A stretch of DNA of 64,000 bases. Origin: Telopea speciosissima. Its lineage: Eukaryota; Streptophyta; Magnoliopsida; Proteales; Proteaceae. The translations under genes and the position numbers were made by a program. Positions 59,482-64,000 of the stretch are shown here, one piece after another (within the stretch, counting starts at the first letter, position 1; every line of letters begins with the position of its first letter). The DNA is taken from positions 65,647,557 through 65,711,556 of the forward strand of contig NC_057921.1 of the NCBI RefSeq assembly GCF_018873765.1, in the 5' to 3' direction. Below the pieces are notes generated by a model. It ran no database searches and was not told the origin of the DNA. It saw only the letters and a list, made by a program, of their open reading frames with translations.

Positions 59482-59599
59482 AAGAGCTTCTCAGGAGGTC
59501 ACCCCACCTGGTACTGGTCCATTCAAGATTAAATCTACAGAGCCTCTTGCATTTTGGAGTTCTTCAAATGGGATCCAATGCTTCACACTATAACATCCA
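59482..59599 (-). promoter_or_regulatory. P5SM: P5SM: 5S rRNA-mimic cassette exon of TFIIIA
   Basis: On the minus strand a 118-nt segment flanked by an AG acceptor (59601-59600) and a GTAAGG donor (59481 downward) resembles 5S rRNA. It begins TGGATGTTAT, contains GGATCCCAT (59576-59568) and GAACTCC (59562-59556) spaced almost as in 5S rRNA, and near its end has GGGGTGACCTCCTGAGAAGC, one mismatch from the conserved 5S stretch GGGTGACCTCCTGGGAAG. This is the known plant element P5SM, a cassette exon in TFIIIA pre-mRNA that folds like 5S rRNA and is recognised by ribosomal protein L5. Because 118 is not a multiple of three and stops occur in it, inclusion gives a non-productive mRNA; skipping gives the protein. 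It lies in the expected place, just upstream of the [10 protein letters not shown] exon. Confidence 0.9.
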
Positions 59600-60865
59600 C
59601 TAGTTTCAACAATAATCTTAATCATTAGAAAATATAGTAACAGAAAAGATAGAGGTGGGGAGAGAAAGAGAGAGAGGGAGGGAGACCTAAACTCTGCAAG
59701 ATTGAAACTCTCTAACCCATAACACCAAAATACCAGCTCAATGCTTAGGGAAAGCAACATGATTTCCAAAAAACAAACAAATAAATAAATATTCAAGTTG
59801 CCAAAAGTACTTTTACTCAAAACAGTTCCATTGCTCAACCAAGCATGCAATAATGGAATATATACAACCTTGTTCAACTTGTTAATTAATTTCATTGGAA
59901 AACTTCAAACTTCATGGCCATGTCTGAACCATTATGCCAATAAATAATATCTTGTTAGACAGTTTTTAGGTTGCTTTTTCAATTGAATAAGTCTTATACA
60001 ACTATTTTTCGAATTAAATTCGCAAGATGCTTGATTCAATCTCCCAAAATGCAGAAGTAAATAACGCACCCCAACCAAGGCAGTGCCTCCACCAAACCAG
60101 GTTTTAACATATTGCACCATAACCATGAAATTAAAATGGATTCCAGACATTAATTCAACTAAAACAGCACCCCACAAAAACCAAAAACAAAATCAGTCTT
60201 AAATAAATCCTCGGCAATTAAAAGGAAGTATATAGTGAAAAAACAATAAACATTTAACACCGTAGAAATTGGAAACACAACATGGCATCGATCTGCCAGT
60301 ACCAAGCACCAACAATCAAAACCCCACAAAGGAAAAAACAGGGTTAAAGAAAGGAATATCAAAACAGACACAGGGATAACAAATTCCACTCGGAAAGGTT
60401 CAGTATTTTAATGCTGAGCGCATCATCAAGTCAAATATCAGAATTTCAGAAAGGGATGAGATGCTAAAACTTCCATACAAAAATAAAAAAAAAATGGAAT
60501 TGAGAAGAAGGAAAAAAGGAAAAGTGTAAACCAAGCGATTGATCATCTTGCAAGGTAGAGAGGTCTTCTACAGTAATGGGGATATCTCATAAGAGATGTT
60601 ACGACATTGCACTCCAAGACTAATTAATCCTTTTCATATTTAAAAAAAAAAAAAAACTGAATGGGCTCATCTGAATTCGTGGGTGGTTAGGTTATGAAAA
60701 ATGCAGAAATGATATATGGTGAAGAATGGGTGGAAATGATCCATTTCTTCAAACACCATCTGCATATAATCATGAAACCATTTCATTCCAGCCTAACAAC
60801 CAAGTCCATGAATAAAGCAATACAGAGGAGAGAAGAAGGAAAGCACAGCAATTCAAGAAGCATAC

Positions 60866-60919
60866 CAGCTTGACGGTGTCAAGATAAGCATTAGTAGCCG
60901 ATCTAGGGGACCAGCCCAT
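60866..60919 (-). CDS. Short coding exon resembling a DUF1442 protein start
   Basis: An ATG at 60919 in good context opens MGWSPRSATNAYLDTVKL and then meets a donor (CTG followed by GTATGC). The pattern WSPxxAxxAYxDTVK is the start of plant DUF1442 proteins, an uncharacterised family with a methyltransferase-like fold. No further DUF1442 exons are visible downstream between 59600 and 60860. The exon ends in phase 0, and the TFIIIA exon at 59385 starts in phase 0, so direct splicing would give an in-frame 299-aa fusion. Whether this exon belongs to TFIIIA, to a dead DUF1442 gene or to an alternative transcript cannot be settled from sequence alone. Confidence 0.4.
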
Positions 60920-61600
60920 CTCAGAAGTCTGAATCATCAAACAGGAAGAACTCCTTACAACTAATAGATCAGATTTCGCTTCTTCTGCACCTTTAAAGAG
61001 AAAGAACAAAATACCCTTGTGGAAATCCTTGAACGCCACAAATTCCAACTCTTCGTATAAGAATATTCTCCTTGATAAGGGAACGCACGAAAACGAAAAG
61101 GAAAGCAAAAGAAGCGAATAACTGATACAGGGAGGAGGTGGGGAAGGAACGGAGCACTGAATCGAAGGTTTGGTGGGGGCAACAGAAATGTAGAAATACC
61201 AAAATCAGTTACGAGATCAGCAGAGCATGCATGACTAAGAAAGAAGAAGATAGAGAAAACTGCGGGGTCGTTAGGCAGCCGTGGCCGAATATAACGGAAA
61301 CGACCGGCGACCAAATCCCGATTCTTTAGGGTGACTTAATTGGCTTTCTACTAGGCCAACGCAGGACACCCTTTTCATTTTGGGATTCCGATCATCTCTT
61401 CCACTTCCAACCGCCAACTACGACCAGACTGAACTGGACACAACACGTAATCCCACAAAAACAGCCAAGTAACGAAAAAGTCCATCTCATATATCTCTTT
61501 GGATTTTTACTACATTTTAATGGATCATTTCCTCAAAAATAATGAAATTCTATACCTACCGGAGTAGACTAGCCGCCTCACCAATGAGGTATGGGATCTT

Positions 61601-61763
61601 TATCACCTCCAGTTTGCTGACTGGCCCAATTCCCCAGTTCTTCTAACAAAAGGGGCTGAAATGACCTCTCTATCCATGCCCAAACACCCTGCCCGGGTGG
61701 GGTCCACCATCCCCCTATTAGAGGAACTGGGGAACTGGGCCGGTCAGCAAACTGGAGGTGATA
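61601..61763. mobile_element. MITE with about 45-bp terminal inverted repeats
   Basis: The left end TATCACCTCCAGTTTGCTGA and the following bases, through CCCCAGTT, are matched by the reverse complement of the right end with about three mismatches over about 45 bases. The element is 163 bp and non-coding. ATGAGGTATG occurs on both sides (61584-61593 and 61771-61780), a few bases from the ends. It lies just upstream of the promoter area for the 60.9-kb exon. Confidence 0.75.
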
Positions 61764-61976
61764 ATTTTCCATGAGGTATGACGATTTTATATATAAGAGG
61801 GTAGCAAGGTCATTTCATGTATGCTCAGCATCATTTCCCTATAAATATAATAGCCTCACCAATAACCACATAAGCAAATCATATGTAAAAATTAAAGAGC
61901 GACTTTACAAATGGACTTAGTTTTTCCTTAAGCCACGATGAAGGAATTCTTGACGGCCATCATTCTGCTTTAACAA

Positions 61977-62125
61977 GTGTCGGGCGAACAATGAAAGGTA
62001 TTTTGGACCTTCAATATATAAAAGTAATGATGACCTTAGATTTATGGGTGTCGGAAAACAATGAAAAGCATTTTGGACTTTTAACATAGAGGGAGAACAA
62101 TACTGACCTTAGATTTGTGGGTGAA
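61977..62125. repeat. Diverged tandem duplication, unit about 70 bp
   Basis: Two adjacent copies share GTGTCGG, AACAATGAAA, ATTTTGGAC and TGACCTTAGATTT in the same order. No function is seen. The following 62126-63478 shows no gene, but its right part probably contains the 3' UTR of the gene at 63479. Confidence 0.55.
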
Positions 62126-63478
62126 CCTTTCAGGATAAGAAACTTTCTCATTTACGAATTGGGAGACTGCACCCAAGAGTAAGAGGTTGCCTACTTCAAA
62201 AAACAAAAATATAAACAAAATGCAACCTTGGTTTTCCTCTGTTTTCAACACCTGAGTGTCCGAACTTAGCAACAGTGCCAAACCTGGATGTTCTGCCATT
62301 TTTTTAAAAAGGGTTTTTGACCTCGCCCTTCATCCTATAATAGGGGGTGGCCCTTCTTCTCTTTGTCTTGTAGGAGATATAAATAGTAAAGAAAATGCTC
62401 ATGTTACGACATCATAATTACATCTTATCTTATTATATTTTTCCACAATAAAGGAAGGAAGAAAAGAGTAGCATATTCCCTCTTCCATCTTTATCCCAGC
62501 TTTCTGGTGCCCAAATCAAGCCAGATCATACAGTGAGCAACAATTATGAATAAGAACTAAATATAGGTGATCTTCTGATAAACAGTTAATCATTAATTTG
62601 AACATTTCAAAATTGTCATTATTTGTTTTGGCAACAATTTTGCACTAAATAAACAATATGAAGCAGGTCTTGTTTTATATGATGAAAAAGACAATTACCT
62701 GCTGATAAACCCAATTCAATTTCATAAAAAATTAAATCAAGAATCAGTCATTTAACAAGTCCTACGGAAACGAAAAGCTCTTGCCCTAAGACATCTCTCC
62801 AAAATTCAAAACAGATTAGTGTAAGCCTGCACAACAGAATAATGCACCAATCAGCCTGAGATAATCTATGGCTAAAAGCAAGATAATATTCCCATTTTTC
62901 ATTACTTGAAAGAAGGAAAAAAATGACAGGACTTCAAATAAACCAACTGCCGAATAAACCAATCACTCGCTTGGGCTAATGGAGCTGTGAATGGTCCGGG
63001 TGGCCTACTGGGAGAAAAATGATGCCCAGACTTCGACTTTTTTAATCTTAATGTTGTTTTTGTTGATCCAGCAAGAAAATTAAAAATAGGAGATAGCATA
63101 CAAACCTGTTTAAACAGAAAAGCCTTTTGCTTCTTCAACAGTACATATTCGTGGAACAGGGATCAGCTCACTGCTGTCGGCATCTGCATCATTGGGTTTT
63201 TGAGAGTGTCAGTAGAAGAAAAAATTTGGTTCTCAATCTCGCCAGTTTTTTAACAAGGTTTCAACAACACATGATTGCCCGCTCAAGTGGTTCTAAGACC
63301 ATGAATACTGAGAACCATGTTGACACAACCGACGAGTTACTTCAATTGGGGGAACTAACCTGTATTCATTCCCCATGCTTGGCCAAGGTACGATATCATG
63401 CGAGAACCAAACCAGTACGAACCATATACTCCAGTATCTTGTATTGAGGATAAAATAAAGGAATCAACTTTCTAGTAG

Positions 63479-64000
63479 TCAACCTTCACTAGAAGAGATG
63501 ATACTAGATTTGGGAGTTTCACTCCCTCTGACTACTCTATTATAAATGACTTTGAAGGACTGTGATCCATATGGCCTATTGAGCAAACTTAGAGGCATTC
63601 GCAGTGTCTGTTTTCGGTTTCTACGTCCCCTAATTAAAATGCTGAAGCTTCCCTCTCCATCAATCCTTTGACTGTGTCTTGACACGTCTTTCTCAACACT
63701 GTCTTCTGACTTCTCATTTAGATCGCTGCCATCAGTTGGTTCACTTTTATCTGTTTCACCTCTACAAGATCTTGAGTTGTCATTTTCTTGCTTATTTTCC
63801 AATCCATTTTCAGCTACTTTGCCCCCACTCTCTTGGACCTCGCTTGCTAGATTACCCATGTTTTTGTTGGCTTCATCCTCTTCCCCGCTATCGATTGGTA
63901 GAGTTGAAGCTGAAATCATTGCCTCAAGATTATTGGATTGCATTTTTGGCTCCAACACAGGGTCAGCAATTGGCTCAACAACAGGTGGCAAGACAGAAAT
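63479..64000 (-). CDS. C-terminal exon of an unrecognised plant protein (partial)
   Basis: The frame is open from the window edge to a TGA at 63481-63479, giving at least 173 codons. The first 110 residues are acidic and Ser/Glu-rich ([33 protein letters not shown]), typical of a disordered nuclear linker. The end is basic and looks conserved: [20 protein letters not shown], then [16 protein letters not shown] and a Ser-rich tail. Composition and the ordered C-terminal motif support a real coding exon, but I do not recognise the family. The rest of the gene lies beyond the right edge. Confidence 0.6.
   Translation of the reverse strand: MSVLPPVVEPIADPVLEPKMQSNNLEAMISASTLPIDSGEEDEANKNMGNLASEVQESGGKVAENGLENKQENDNSRSCRGETDKSEPTDGSDLNEKSEDSVEKDVSRHSQRIDGEGSFSILIRGRRNRKQTLRMPLSLLNRPYGSQSFKVIYNRVVRGSETPKSSIISSSEG

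Noticed and set aside
59482-59599. A functional 5S rRNA gene
   Set aside because: Only two blocks match 5S, the middle has diverged, the Pol III internal promoter is not intact, and splice sites flank it. It fits the P5SM exon instead.
59491-60389. Minus-strand open frames between P5SM and the 60.9-kb exon as missing TFIIIA exons
   Set aside because: They are hydrophobic, lack Cys/His finger spacing, and contain no match to the first two TFIIIA fingers.
1-64000. CRISPR arrays, operons or prokaryotic insertion sequences
   Set aside because: Nothing of the kind is present; introns and plant repeats throughout show nuclear plant DNA.

Overview
This window is nuclear DNA of a flowering plant. 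The genes have plant-style GT-AG introns, the products are plant-specific families (ANGUSTIFOLIA, REVEILLE, the eIF4E-binding protein CBE1, COP1-interactive-protein-like coiled coils, plant TFIIIA), and Au-type SINEs lie in the introns. The long introns and old transposon debris point to a medium or large genome, clearly not Arabidopsis. I cannot name the species; an early-diverging eudicot or a magnoliid is only a guess.

Layout. (1) 1-5.06 kb, plus strand: the last four coding exons of ANGUSTIFOLIA. (2) 8.64-14.8 kb, plus: a complete REVEILLE-type MYB clock gene. (3) 15.7-16.2 kb: an intronless, frameshifted fragment of a histidyl-tRNA synthetase N-terminus. (4) 17.16-30.98 kb, minus: a complete ten-coding-exon gene of the CBE1 family, about 1091 aa, whose 5.9-kb third intron is filled with repeats and an old LTR element. 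(5) 31-37 kb: a putative leader exon of CBE1, an orphan transit-peptide-like exon running into repeat DNA, and a broken copy of the mitochondrial adenine nucleotide carrier ADNT1. (6) 37.3-57 kb, minus: three tandem CIP1/myosin-heavy-chain-like coiled-coil genes, each duplicated with its leader, promoter and flanking repeats. (7) 57.8-61 kb, minus: a TFIIIA gene carrying the plant 5S-rRNA-mimic cassette exon (P5SM). The exons for its first two zinc fingers are absent, and the nearest upstream coding exon resembles the start of a DUF1442 protein. (8) 63.48-64 kb, minus: the 3' end of an unrecognised gene that runs off the window.

Connections. AN next to a REVEILLE gene next to CBE1, with ADNT1 nearby, matches two Arabidopsis blocks (At1g01510-At1g01520 and At4g01280-At4g01290, with At4g01100 nearby). 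The window therefore looks like an unsplit ancestral version of that region. The TFIIIA/P5SM unit is a known autoregulatory circuit in which 5S-like RNA structure controls splicing of the 5S transcription factor. The CIP1-like array shows recent divergence: one copy has lost about 145 internal residues, one has lost its TATA box, and all three appear to keep a short upstream ORF. All exon joins were made by eye from splice signals, reading phase and remembered homologues.
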